Assembly (NCBI GenBank): GCA_949592205.1
Contig: CATIUR010000005.1
Location: forward strand, 134,685,277-134,749,276
Length of the DNA: 64,000 nt
Direction of reading: 5' to 3'
Source of the DNA: Helichrysum umbraculigerum
Lineage: Eukaryota; Streptophyta; Magnoliopsida; Asterales; Asteraceae
Under the pieces are notes generated by a model. The model was given only the letters and a program-made list of their open reading frames with translations. It was not told the origin of the DNA and did no database searches. The position numbers and the translations under genes are program-made. This document shows, one piece after another, positions 10,616 through 21,531 of this stretch (position 1 is its first letter; each line of letters begins with the position of its first letter).

Positions 10616-12523
10616 CTTTAGCTCCAATTTAGGTGGTTCTTCAATGGAAGGTTTCATTCGAGCAATCTCGTCTCTTCGTAACTCATCGTACTCCATTTGG
10701 AACTCTGGTTCATTTGGAGATGAGTCTGCTGTAGTGGCTGATGCTATTTCTAGTAACTTTGTCTCATTAGGAAGTGCGTTCTTCTTCAGCTCGTATTTTC
10801 TTGTAAATGATGAGGAAGTTGCACTATCTTCAGTAAAGATGATATCGTTGTTGTCGGTAAATGCAAACTTCTGAATTTGAGCTGTTGAAGACGTACTTAT
10901 GGTGATTTCTGGATTTTGTGGCACACAACCTTCAGATAGTTGTGGCTTAGCTGAAATTTCTGATTCCATCTCCTTAAAAGATTTGAGAATTTCAGCTACT
11001 GAAGGAGATGAATCAGTTTGACCCCTTTGTAAGATTGGTAGAGGGATGCCTTCGCCTAAGGGAACAGCAGCAAAAAAGTTGTTCGTGGGAGTGCTGTCAG
11101 GCGGTGCAAGAGGATACTTCATTTCAGATAAAGGAAATAGCAGCTCCTTAGAGTGTGCTGGTTTGTCAGAGATAGCTGAGCAGAGTCCAACGTCATCCTG
11201 GCATAGTCTTCTTGTAGTGATGACTGTGTTGGGAAGAGGATCGGGATTGCTAACTGCTAGAATCTCTTCCATATGCTCGTCATATATTTCCTGCATGGAA
11301 TCCAAAAGACCAAGATCTTCTCCCACAGGTTGTTTCATCAATTTATCGACATTAAAGGTGACTTCCTCCGCTCCAACCCTCAATTTTAAAGATCTTTCGT
11401 TTACGTCAATAACAGCCTTGGCAGTGTTTAGGAAAGGTCTGCCAAGGATGAGGGGAACGTGGGTGTCTTCCTCAATATCCATAATGACAAAGTCAACTGG
11501 GAAGATAAATGTACCTACTCGGACCATAATATCTTCAGCAATCCCCCGAGGGAGTTAAACCGATCTATCAGCTAATTAGATGGTCATACGAGTGGGTAGC
11601 AGTTCTCCTAATCCTAGTTTCTTATATAGTGAGTAAGGCATAAGGTTGACACTAGCACCTAGGTCAGCTAAGGCATTACTAACTTGGATATTTTGAAGGT
11701 AACAAGGAATAGTGAAACGGCCAGTATCTCCTAGTTTCGGTGGAAGGCTATGTAACATGATTGCAGAGCATTCAGCATCTAAGGGTATATTAACTAATTG
11801 CCTTAATTTTTCTTTATTTGAAAGAAGTTCTTTGAAGAATTTTGCACAACTAGGCATTTCTACTAAAGCATCTAATAATCTAACGTTTAAGTGCAGGCTT
11901 TTAAACATTTCAAGATATTTCCCAAACTGCGCTTCTTGCTTCTCCTTCTTAAGCCTACCAGGAAAGGGAATTCGAGTACGTGGAATGATTTCTGGAACTT
12001 GAGAAGGTACTGGATCAGGTGCAGTGACAGGGGTGTCACTTGGCACTGGATCAGTAGAAGTGGAAGGTTTGTTTGAAGATTTATCTGAGGATTGTTCAAT
12101 TCTGGTTTCTTTACCTCCTCTCGTAACAACTAAGATGTCATCGTGCTCATAGGATGAGAGATAGACAGCGTTACTGATCGCGATTTTCCTTTGACTCTCC
12201 TCAACTTTTGAAAATAATTGTTTAAGACTAACTTCTATGTTTTTGATTAAATCTTCGGAAATTCTAAGTAAAGCATCAATTTTATCTTGAAAAGCTATTA
12301 CTTGTCTATTTACGTTATTTTGTTCAATCATAAAGTTAATCAAAGTTTCGTTATAGTGTTGTTGAGAGTTGAAGGAGGAATCGGATAGAGTGGATGGCAT
12401 AGTAGACAGAGATTGAGCAAGAGGGGTTTTGTTTTGCCATTGAACAGAAGATGTGGATTGAAAGTTTAGTTCAGGGATTTGGAAAGTTGTTCCAAATTTC
12501 CAGACATGTTGACTAGTCGTCAT
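10616..12523 (-). pseudogene. gag C-terminal part and aspartic protease region
   Basis: The start at 12523 lies only about 155 bases after the primer site. The first 130 or so residues are Ser/Gln/Asn-rich with a helical segment but no capsid fold motif and no CCHC zinc knuckle. An Athila-type linker (FPGRLKKEKQEAQFGKYLEM) follows, then the protease: DLGASVNLMPYSLYKKLGL with catalytic Asp, and downstream of two nonsense codons VPLILGRPFL. The part to 10616 is a variable Glu/Ser-rich linker before reverse transcriptase. The normal capsid/nucleocapsid half of gag appears to be missing. Confidence 0.8.
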
Positions 12524-12678
12524 GGCCGAAGAATTTGGGGTTTTGGTAGAAAATAGAGTTTTGGAAAGGAAAGGGTACTGAAAAGGAAAGAACGGAAAGG
12601 TAACTTTCGAATGATATTGATCTTCCGAAAGGATCGCTAAATAACTAAGATAACTAAATTCCTAAATCGGTCGTTGTA

Positions 12679-12697
12679 GTCCCTGGTAGCGGCGCCA
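12679..12697 (-). other. primer-binding site, tRNA-Asp type
   Basis: The minus strand reads TGGCGCCGCTACCAGGGAC, six bases after the 5' LTR. This matches the tRNA-Asp complement used by Athila elements (TGGCGCCGTTGCCGGGGA) with three differences. Confidence 0.85.
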
Positions 12698-12703
12698 AAA
12701 ACC

Positions 12704-15240
12704 TTATGGGCGCCGAGAGGTCGGTTGCGATTTGACTCGCGTCGTTGCGGGCCTTCCTCCTAGCGCGCCGATAAGTGGGTTTTTAAAATTTATGTTTTGC
12801 TGGGCCTAAGTATACTTAAAACTATGGGAGTACAGTAGTAAGTATGACCTAGGGTCGTTCTTCAAACTACAACGGGCATAGGATCTAGGTCTTTTGATTA
12901 TCCTTCGTAATTTAGCTGGTTTATCAAGAGTTTGATAGGGGTTTTTGTTACTTTTCTGTTCTTAACTACTAATTTAAAAACTAAAACTAAAGATAGGGGA
13001 GGTGAGGTGGCTACGAGAACTACAGATTAACGCGAGTGCTTGCTATGACAATCTTATATGCTATTTTAGGGGTAGTTATTTTAGTTAAGGCGTTAGTTAT
13101 GATGACGGAGTCAGGATTCAACAGACGTACTTGGAACAATCAATGACAGCAAAGTATTCTACCTACAGCCTTTCCTTAGCTCCCACGTATTTGTATTCAA
13201 CGCTTATACCAGTATTCAGCTGTTTTACGGTATTTCCGTTACAACATTAAAAGGTCCTTGTTATCTATCCTGAGTTATATATCCTAATGAGCCATAATTA
13301 CTAGCCTATTATCTATCTAATGTAGAGTTGTCCGCAATCAGATAAATAACATGTCACGAAGATAGCAATTATGAAATGTAAACTCCACCGGAAGTTCTCC
13401 CAATTGTAGCAACCAATTTAACCAACAACCATCCTCGAATCCTGTTCCCCAATCTCGAACATCCGAGATATCCGAATCATGGCATGAATTGTTGAATAAA
13501 CAAAAACATGAATAGGGGTTTCCTACCGGAACAAGTTGGGATGATCTGGTCTAACGGCTGATTAAATTGTTCATCATTATTTTATATAAATCGTCATAAC
13601 TATTTTACGCATGTTAAACTGGTGTATGCAATCAATTTATATTCAAAAACCTAATCATATATCCAACAGCACAGGTGATACTAGCATGCAAACCCTAAAG
13701 CAACAATCAAACAAGAACATGCAGCAGAGCAGCATACAAGGATCAGTTTTAAACGTGCAGAGTTACTGGATAATCGGTTAAGTCACAAATATTCCGAAAG
13801 TTCTCTCTAAAATATTTGTTATATGAAATGAATCTAACCTATCTCTAATCCTACGCTCCGTGTCTCCCTCCGGTGTATTTCAACTAGGAGAACACCGGCC
13901 ATGTCGAGTTCAACGATCATCAGACACAGAATAATAAGCGGCGTACCACCAGTTATGTACCAGCAGTAAGTTACAAACCACAGCATAAGTTGGATAGATA
14001 AACATTGGAGACTTATTTCATAGATTCAAATATATATTAACAGCATACGGACAGAGTAACGGCGTGTTACAATTGGAATCATTATTTCCACAACGGATTG
14101 TGCCCACGACTTTCATAGCTTCCACGTTCCGTACTACACACATTCGTGATGGTTCCGGCGCTATACAAATGAAAGCCGTATAACGTTACCTCCGTTGTTT
14201 CATAATGGTGCATCCCAATTGCATATTAAAGTATAACTACCCTAGCATAACGACTATCATAGCAAACACAGATTTGTTTAGCTAAGCATGGCAATAATTC
14301 TAGCAAGCAATTCTAAATAATTATGACAGCAGCACAACATATTTAAAATAACAAGATAGAGATTATAATAAAACCTGACAAAGCGTAATTACAAATCTTG
14401 CGCAATCGCAGTCTCGGAGCACCTCCGTTACAACCAAGCTAGAAGCTAATCTACTAGCTTAATTATACTAACCTAATCTAATTATTTCTAGAGAGAGAGT
14501 AGAGAGAGAAAGTGAAGTTGAATGGTGAAAGAATGATGAAAATGAGGTGAAATGATCCCATATATATAGTAGTTGCTCAGCCGTATCGTCCAGCCGTATT
14601 CCTACCTCCAAATGCTCAACCGTATCGCTCAGCCGTATCAAAATCGCATCTTGTACGGGGGAGGAGGACGATACGAGGGGACCTCCCGTATTTCGGGTGG
14701 AAATGGCACGATACGGGCGAACATGGGCTGAATACGGGAGAACGAGGCCGTATACGGGGGAACACCAGCCGTATACGGCTGGACAAGGCCGTATACGGTC
14801 ATGCTAGGCCGTATACGGTCAGTGCATGGCCGTATACGGCTTGTTCCGCCCGTATCCGGCTTGGTTTGCCCGTATTGGTCTTCTCCGGTTCCTTGGATTC
14901 TTCGTTCGGCCATAACTTTTGACTCGGGTGTCCGTTTTCAGCGTTCTTTATATCCACGCGATCGTATTCTCCTGACGAAGAAAATGACATAAGTTAGAGG
15001 TCATAATTCTTAGTGGATCTTAAAAAGTGCTTAAAAGCGTGAACGAGAATGCTTATGATCGTTTTCGTTACATTTATCGTGTTTTTCGACCATTTTAGAT
15101 GACTTTTGAAACGTTGTCTATATTTTTGCCCGAGTGATGAGTTTTAATGATAAAGTATTGATTTTAGATATATTCATCATGATTTGGGCTAAAAAGGTGA
15201 GATAATGACACATAAAAACTTGACTTTTTGCGTGTCATCA
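12704..15240 (-). repeat. 5' LTR of the Athila-like element
   Basis: It is a direct repeat of 2365-4903. Its outer terminus is CATCA at 15240. The inner terminus reads TTATGGGCG where the other LTR has TGATGGGCG. Confidence 0.92.
14558..14877 (-). promoter_or_regulatory. promoter of the Athila-like element: TATA box and CCGTATACGG palindrome array
   Basis: This is the functional 5' LTR copy. CTATATATATGG (minus strand, about 14558-14569) is followed by a CT-rich stretch at 14489-14512 that suits transcription initiation. Upstream in the sense direction lie five full CCGTATACGG palindromes near 14748, 14769, 14789, 14809 and 14829, plus about ten half sites. The array is conserved between the two LTRs. 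Confidence 0.65.
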
Positions 15241-15646
15241 AGTAAGGTATTGCATCTTTCTTACTTACTTAATTTATTTTTTTAGAGAAAATATTTCTTA
15301 CTTTATAAGTTATTAAGATCATTTGATGGCATTGGTCGTGTCTTATTAACAACCAACGTTTTTTTGTAAGTAATGGCTCAGACCCTATGGTTTGCCAGAT
15401 TAATCAAGTATATATTACTTGAGAGGCACATACATGGTATCTTTTTTTTCTCGACCAATGTTTTTAGGAAGGACTGCTCATGCATGGTCAATTATAAGCA
15501 TATTTCCTGTTTGATGACAACATGACACAGTGGAACAAAAGTTTACTCACTTATGATTTATGACTAGAATATACATCCACCTGATAACAATCTGCTAGCC
15601 TTAAATCTATTTGAGCTTAATAAGTGGGAACCTGCTTTTTTTACAG

Positions 15647-15763
15647 GCTTTCTTTACAAATTTTGAAGTATTTGAAGACATCTATGTGGCTCGAATGGAT
15701 AATATAAACTCTGTGTGCTTATGGTTGGGAGCAAATGTAATGCTAGAGTACTCGTGTGAAGAG
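15647..15763 (+). pseudogene. prefoldin subunit 3 (VBP1-like) exon, unit A copy
   Basis: The exon has a TTTTTTTACAG acceptor and a GTGCAT donor. It encodes VCLWLGANVMLEYSCEE, a hallmark stretch of prefoldin subunit 3, preceded by a diverged FTNFEVFEDIYVARMDN where plant proteins have a similar FEVSEGIY-type segment. Prefoldin delivers unfolded tubulin and actin to the CCT chaperonin. Only this exon was found, with no start or coiled-coil neighbours, and the copy lies in a tandem duplication within the candidate Helitron. I call it a gene fragment, though this copy keeps an open frame and splice sites. Confidence 0.75.
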
Positions 15764-15872
15764 GTGCATATATTAATGTTCAACCTTATATGTAGGTTAA
15801 CCTTTTATGGTTGGGTTAGGCCGTGCCGGGTTTAAATTGCCAAACAAATCTCTATAATTTAAATTGCCAAAT

Positions 15873-16699
15873 ATTCAATAATATTTGACTTATCGTATTA
15901 ATATTTGCCATGGCTTTTCATTTGGTAGATGGTTTGCGTAAAAAGGAATGTTTATTGTTCGTGAATGTGACTGATTTCCTATTCATTTTAGGTGGAGTGG
16001 CTGCATGAAGAGGTCACTTGCTAGCGGCTTAATTTGGAGTTCACGAGAACAACTTCTCTTGTCATCTTAGGACCAAGTAAGAGTAAGGTATTGCATCTTT
16101 CTTACTTAATTTATTTTTTTAGAGAAAATCTTTCTTACTTTATAAGTTATTAAGATCATTTGATGGCATTTGTCGTGTTTTATTAACAACCAACGTTTTT
16201 TGTAAGTAATGGTTCAGACCCTATGGTTTGCCAGATTAATCAAGTATATATTACTTGAGAGGCACAGACATGGTATCTTTTTTTTCTCGACCAATGTTTT
16301 TAGGAAGGACTGCTCATTCATGGTCAATTATAAGCATATTTCCTGTTTGATGACAACATGACACAGTGGAACAAAAGTTTACTCACTTATGATTTATGAC
16401 TAGAATATACATCCACCTGATAACAATCTGCTAGACTTAAATCTATTTGAGCTTAATAAGTGGGAACCTGTTTATTTTACGGGCTTTCTTTACAAATTTT
16501 GAAGTATTTCAAGACATCTAAGGGGCTCAAACGGATAATATAAGCTCTGCATGCTTATGGTTGGGAGCAAATGTAATGCTAGAGTACTCGTGTGAATAGG
16601 TGCATATATTAATGTTGAACCTTATATGTAAGTTAACCTTTTCTGGTTGGGTTAGGCCGTGCCGGGTTTAAATTGCCAAACAAATCTCTATAATTTACT
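15873..16699 (+). repeat. tandem duplication, unit B (uninterrupted copy)
   Basis: It is collinear with unit A but has no insertion. At 16071-16105 it reads through AGTAAGAGTAAGGTATTGC with a single AGTAA, so it preserves the pre-insertion state of the site occupied by the retrotransposon in unit A. The prefoldin-like exon in this copy is more decayed than in unit A. Confidence 0.85.
16483..16599 (+). pseudogene. prefoldin subunit 3 exon, decayed unit B copy
   Basis: It is collinear with the unit A exon and retains CLWLGANVMLEYSCE. It has a stop after FEVFQDI (TAA), a terminal TAG in place of the second Glu codon, and a lost acceptor (ACAG changed to ACGG). It is non-functional. Confidence 0.8.
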
Positions 16700-16981
16700 G
16701 TAACCCAACATAACCTATTTTTTGTGAATGGGTTGAAATTCCCAACTCTTTCAGATGGTAATGGGGTTGATTTTCATCCCTTTGACCCGTTACTTTTTTA
16801 ATAAATTCTTGATTCCACCCATTTGACCCGTTACCTCTTTTCTGCCACAATTGTTTCTCTATACTTTGCTCTAAAAGTATAGTAAATGGTGATCAAAGAT
16901 ACATCAAATGATGCTAGCATGATTGTTGTTTTACACATTTGATGCATAGAATGTGTTCTTTGGTCTTACTTTACTAGGACT
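16700..16981. other. intron-like non-coding stretch
   Basis: T-rich, with repeated GACCCGTTAC-type segments near 16785 and 16825. Nothing else was recognised. Confidence 0.4.
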
Positions 16982-17168
16982 GTGGGTGGAACCATTGGTG
17001 TGGGTGCCAATTATTACTGCAAGTGGTGTGATGTCATGACTGATTTGATTACATACGTCACAAATATCTTTAGGAGTTACGAGCATGTCGGTTATGATGA
17101 AAAAAATTTGAAAAAGCTTAATCTCCGTGTTATAAAACTGCAGAGATCAACCAAACCAAGCCCAAAGG
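16982..17168 (+). pseudogene. exon-like fragment, unrecognised
   Basis: An open frame containing CDVMTDLITYVTNIF and YDEKNLKKLNLRVIKLQ ends in CCAAAG/GTTTGT, a good splice donor. A TTTACTAG acceptor lies just upstream at about 16978. I do not recognise the protein. It is another plus-strand piece in the candidate Helitron. Confidence 0.35.
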
Positions 17169-17627
17169 TTTGTTGCATCATGTTACATAAGCAAATGTAT
17201 ATCGCTAATGCGCTCTATATAATTGAATATTTGTAAGGTGGCAATGTCAATATGAACGGCTTATTTAACGTAATTCTCTTTGATTTTGTAGTAGGTGAAT
17301 TGATGGTTCAGAATGTTGTTTGATTGTTGCACCATCCTTATGTGACTGTCTTTGTAATAAATTTCTGATAAGTTTTTCTGGATAAAGGTGTTTCATCTTA
17401 TTACTAAGCATGGTACATGATGGGTGATCTATACAAAGACTACATTTCTTAAGTGGTTTGATATAGTTGGGCTTTTAATCCCACGTACTGTCTTTAATTA
17501 TTGGATCACACAAATAGTCGATGGTTTCTACTTCAATTTGATTATAGTATTCATCCTTAAATATTCTTATGTTTTAGCCCACAAATTTTGCGGGTTATAA
17601 TCTAAATGGGTTGTGTTGTAAATGTAG

Positions 17628-17740
17628 GTTCTGGTGTTTTACGGTTTGCTAACATTGAATAAGCGTTGTACAATGTGTGAAGCAGTAAATTACATTTCCC
17701 CTCACCTTTGGAAGGCATCAACCTGGTTTTGGTTTAGCAG
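17628..17740 (+). pseudogene. exon-like fragment, unrecognised
   Basis: The open frame includes FYGLLTLNKRCTMCEAVNY and PHLWKASTWFWFSR, bounded by a TGTAG acceptor at about 17627 and a GTATAT donor at about 17741. It reads like a real exon with conserved Cys and Trp. The family is unknown to me. Confidence 0.35.
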
Positions 17741-18341
17741 GTATATATAAATTCCTTAAATGTATCTATATTTGGTTGATTCTGTTTTTAATTTATTTGG
17801 TTGATTGATGTAAATTTAGTCTAAAATTGAAACTCTCAGGTGCTTCAAATCTCATAATATAGTTTATATTTACTTGATCGATTGGATGATTTTGATGGGT
17901 ATAAAAGTCTCATTTGTATAGTCACACATCATTTTGTTTACAACATGTTAGTTAACCATTTTGTTGCTGTTGTTATTAACGATTTTGTCGGAACATGATT
18001 TCTTCATAGTTTTCCTACTGTTTTTAACAGTTTTCTGTGCACACCACATCACAATTTCATGGATCCGCCATAGATTGCATGTTTGGCCAATGTCAAAGAA
18101 TCCATCCTTAAGTATATGTATAGTATGCAGTATTCTTGTATGCGTATCTTTGTGTGTGTGACAACTACACGTTGCATTATGGTGGACAGATGGGCTGGTT
18201 AACGGGGTCAATATGTGTTAAGGTCAATCTTTTGTAAATGTTGCAACGTGCTGTTTTGGTTGGCCCATTTTGTAAATAATATTAAATAATGTGACATATT
18301 AAAGCATGTGATTACTAAATAATACAGTACATTTTTCAGGT

Positions 18342-18370
18342 TGTTGCTGAAATGGCAGTAATAAGGATTG
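18342..18370 (+). pseudogene. left half of an exon-like fragment split by the gag-only element
   Basis: After TTTTTCAG the frame is VVAEMAVIRI. Joining across the TSD to 27740 continues it as LSKWVTA then TGA. The retrotransposon therefore inserted into a coding-like piece. Confidence 0.35.
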
Positions 18371-18668
18371 TGTAACACCCTCGAATTTCGGGTTGCGGAA
18401 GCGGTCAGGTCGGGTGTTACCAAATTAAATATCACAGCATAAGACATATAATGAACGACTCTAAATGAGACGTTTGAAAATAGTTATTACATTTCCAAAA
18501 TAAAAGTTTAAATAGTTGCGAGATCGTAGTAAATTCCAAATACATAATTTGAAAATACAAAGTAAATGCAGAGTGGTCCCAATGTTTGAAAATATGCGAC
18601 TCGAGCTAGCCAAATCTTGTAGAAATCCTAATCCTGCTGGGCACCTGAAAACACATGCTAAAACGAGT

Positions 18669-20108
18669 CAGCTATAAAGCTGGTGAGTTCATAGGATTGT
18701 TAGTTGAAAACATAAAGTATAAAACTTTGTATGTTTAGAAACATAGTCCAGAATCCACGATTCTGCTTTGTATTAATTTGAAGTTGTAATCACAAATGTG
18801 TATACGCTAGTCGAGGTATCTAATACCTAAATAATAGTGGTATGTACCTAAGTACATAATAATTGAGGCTTTCCGAGCCTGAATACCTTTCTAGTATTAT
18901 ATAGCTTTAACTGAGTGAGGCAATACATGCCTAAGTTTGAAATCAAGTAATGTATGACCACGTCATATGATGTTTGAGTAATAATTGGTAGCGTGTTGCA
19001 TCCAGCAACGTAATCGTAGTCCCACGGACTATTGTTGAGTGTTTATGTTATGTTCGTTACCCGGCTAGCATAAGCTAACCCGAACATGTTTGTAAGTTAC
19101 GTGTGTTCGTTTACCCGGCTAGCATAGCTAACCCGAACATGATCGAGCTAACGGTCTCGCGTGAAAACTCACCGACCCGTTAACTAATGTGTGTGGATCA
19201 CGAGCATAAGCCCGCCCATCCATAGAGTGTATCGCTTTACCGCGAATACGTCCTTGTGCCCACTGCAATACCGTGGCATCGTTTTGTGCCCACTTTACCG
19301 TGGCATCGTTGTGTGTCCCTTCTGGAACATCGTCCGCATTGCCCACAAGCAAAGTATGTAATTGAGCCGGCTGTACAACGACAAGCCCGACTGGTGAAAT
19401 GTAGAGCTAGCTGTACTACGACAGACCTAGCTAAGTAAGTGAGAGCCAGCCGTACTACGACGCGCCTGACTTGAGTAGTTGTGTTTGTATGTATGTATGT
19501 ATGCCAATATGCATATGTAAATTATAAGAAGCACCAAGTGCTTGATATAGTGTATGAGTATATATATATACATATATAAGTCAAATCTACAAACACAAGT
19601 AACAGTGTATCATGCCACGCATGAAGTAATATATTGTATCTAAATATGTATGTACAATACTTAGATATAAATTGTAACACATTGAGCCTGGGTATGAACA
19701 GTCATCACCTAGTTGGTTTGCATTGGTATGAAGATCCTATACTAACGTTTGTCACTACTGTATACTCCTAGTCTCAGTCTAGCAAGTATATTTGAAGTCC
19801 TTGGTTGTTGTTTACTTGGGTACTATTCCAGTTTAGAAGTCCTGGACGGTATGAGCAGTCGTAGTCCCGAAAGGGAAACTAATCTTGTAAAAGTCTAGTC
19901 GTTGTCCAGTGTAGGTAGAACTAACCAGTTCTAGTATAGTGATAGTATTGTCCCGTGACAATATGGTCAATGGATAGTGATAACTTAGTCAGGTTATGTA
20001 GTGGTAATTGTTTTCCAACAATCTAACAGTGTACGGTTGCAACTTATCTAGGTTAAGTATTGATACTGTCTCAAACAGTATGGTGGGTGTAATTCCTAAG
20101 TATTACAC
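18669..20108. repeat. series of short non-identical inverted repeats in the LTR
   Basis: Perfect stems follow one another closely. Examples: CAGCT-ATAA-AGCTG (18669-18682), CAGAATC-CAC-GATTCTG (18749-18765), TATGTAC-CTAA-GTACATA (18841-18858), TAGAACT-AACC-AGTTCTA (19916-19933), TATTGTC-CCGT-GACAATA (19946-19963), ATTGTT-TTCC-AACAAT (20007-20022), ATACTGT-CTCAA-ACAGTAT (20063-20081), GTGTAAT-n8-ATTACAC (20087-20108). Stem sequences are unrelated to each other. The right LTR repeats the series. Confidence 0.8.
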
Positions 20109-20627
20109 TTTCGTATTACATACAGTAATTTAAATAATTGTGAATTATAAAAGTTTATTTATATAATTCGAAGACAGTTATTGAGCATGTGTTTCACCTC
20201 GAAAACAGTAAGACAGTTGAAATAGTGGGGCTATGAAACTCACCTAAGGAGTTAGCGACCCTACGATACGTGTGTTGTCCGAATGGTAACCTTTGAGTGT
20301 CCTAAACACGTGAGGTTATATAAGTACGAGATCAAATAGTCTGTCCAAGTAAGTCGTTCGAATGTTTGTTTGTCGCTTGGTATTTAAAGACCGTGTACGG
20401 GGGTTCGGGGGTAGCGCCCCTGATAGCGGGGTCCAAGGGGTGGCAACCCCTGGCGGGGTCCAAGGGGCAGAGCCCATGGTTGGGGTCGAGCTGCCAAGTC
20501 AGCTTGGAAAATTTTTATTTCTATTATGTTGCTGTAGTGAAAACGCTCTGAAATTCCATTTCGGAGGAAAATTAGGTGGTAAAATCTGAGTTCAACACTT
20601 AGTGAAATAATAGTTCTGTTTTCTGTT

Positions 20628-20895
20628 TTTAGCGACACTTGGCTAGTGTTGCTATGGCGACACTTAGTTTTAGTTGGCGACACTGGGATAGTGTCGCTGG
20701 TTCCAAATAGTTAAGAATTCTGGCGACACTTGGTTAGTGTCGCTATAGGCGACACTTCTCAATTTTGGCGTCACTTAAGGAGTGTCGCTATAGGTAAATC
20801 TGATTAAGTAATTCAGCGACACTTAAGTAGTGTCGCTATAAGGGCGACACTTGTCATAGCGACACTTAGGTAGTGTCGCTAGTACTGTTTTTGGC
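20628..20895. repeat. GCGACACT/AGTGTCGC inverted-repeat array, 3' LTR copy
   Basis: Several near-identical hairpins of form GCGACACT-(5-6 nt)-AGTGTCGC occur at about 45-50 bp intervals, with single half sites between them. The motif is specific to this element. Confidence 0.85.
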
Positions 20896-21518
20896 ACACT
20901 AGCGACACTCGCGACTGTTCGCCGGAGTTTTATCCGAAAACGGGTTTTCCGGTCACTTTTTGATCCAAATCTTTTACCCAACCCATATTGGGACATTTTA
21001 AGCTTATAGAAACGATAAAAAGTCGAAAACAATGAAAATCGGAGCGTTTCGAGATTTTGTCGGAAACTTACAAGTTTACGCCGGAGAAATCCGAAAAGGT
21101 AGAAACGTAGATCGTGATGAGGTGAATCTTTTCTTCCAAATGAGTTTTGAAATCCAAGGTCGTTTAAAGGTGTTATTTTGCAATTGTTTGTGGTGGTGGT
21201 GGTTTGGGGTTTGAGAGAAAAAGAGAAAGAAAGAAGAAAGAAAGAAATGAGAAGTGAGGTGGGGGTGGTGACCTCACCTCCTTTTTGGGCTGATTTTGAT
21301 TCCCCGTGTACGCGCTCCGTGCGGTATTCGTTTTCCCAATCGTGATATAAATTTAATGTTTTAAATTTATAATTTTGTTTATATAATTTCGTAAATATTT
21401 TAAATAAAAATATTTCATTTGAATTACCAATAGCAACTTGGTTATAATTGTTTATAAAAATATAATTATTCAAAGTTTAAATCGGGCGCGAAAATTGACT
21501 TTTTGACTGGGTGTTACA

Positions 21519-21531
21519 TTCTCCCCCTGTT
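21519..21531 (-). other. polypurine tract of the gag-only element
   Basis: The minus strand reads AACAGGGGGAGAA immediately before the LTR start TGTAACACCC. Confidence 0.88.

Larger units (their letters stand above)
7715..12523 (-). pseudogene. gag-pol polyprotein of the Athila-like element, one frame with four stops
   Basis: The span is 1603 codons in a single frame with no frameshift. Stops lie at 11576-11578 (TAA), 11555-11557 (TAA), 10613-10615 (TAG) and 9866-9868 (TGA). Reading across each stop gives family-typical sequence on both sides, so they are point nonsense changes rather than domain ends. Domain order is gag C-terminal part, aspartic protease, reverse transcriptase, RNase H, integrase. 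The polyprotein would make the enzymes for reverse transcription and integration of the element; as it stands it cannot be translated whole. Confidence 0.88.
2365..15240 (-). mobile_element. Athila-like Ty3/gypsy LTR retrotransposon (12.9 kb), defective
   Basis: It has long LTRs of about 2.54 kb (2365-4903 and 12704-15240), a five-base target duplication AGTAA at 2360-2364 and 15241-15245, and termini TGATG...CATCA. On the minus strand the order is 5' LTR, a tRNA-Asp-type primer site, gag remnant and protease, reverse transcriptase, RNase H, integrase, an extra 3' ORF, purine tract, 3' LTR. The DLGAS protease, FMDDF reverse transcriptase motif, the extra 3' ORF and the tRNA-Asp-type primer site all fit the Athila/Tat side of Ty3. 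The coding frame has four in-frame stops and no recognisable capsid. By-eye LTR comparison shows about 14 differences, so the insertion is fairly recent. Confidence 0.9.
2149..15860 (+). repeat. tandem duplication, unit A (2149-2364 plus 15246-15860, split by a retrotransposon)
   Basis: Unit A is about 0.83 kb and is interrupted at 2364/15241 by the Athila-like element. It matches unit B (15873-16699) along its length: the left part includes the segment with GCCATGGCTTTTCATTTGG and the right part includes the prefoldin-like exon. It ends in TCTATAATTTA at about 15860. Confidence 0.85.
18371..21518 (-). repeat. 3' LTR of the gag-only element
   Basis: It is a direct repeat of 24584-27734. Its edge carries a 9-bp inverted repeat GTAACACCC (18372-18380) and GGGTGTTAC (18412-18420). 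The interior is packed with short inverted repeats. Confidence 0.92.

Noticed and set aside
19128..19438. Overlapping ORFs on both strands in the LTR (repeated at 25341-25651)
   Set aside because: They sit in hairpin-rich LTR sequence and have no protein features. Conservation between the copies is explained by LTR identity.
20628..20895. Regular hairpin repeats resembling a CRISPR array
   Set aside because: The repeats are inverted and lack unique spacers of constant length, no cas-like gene is present, and the context is a plant LTR.
20823..21473. 216-codon minus-strand ORF inside the LTR of the gag-only element (a shorter version at 27038-27493)
   Set aside because: It is not the same length in the two LTRs, has low-complexity Phe/Leu/Ser and Thr runs from a CT-rich leader, and runs into the hairpin array. 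No motif.
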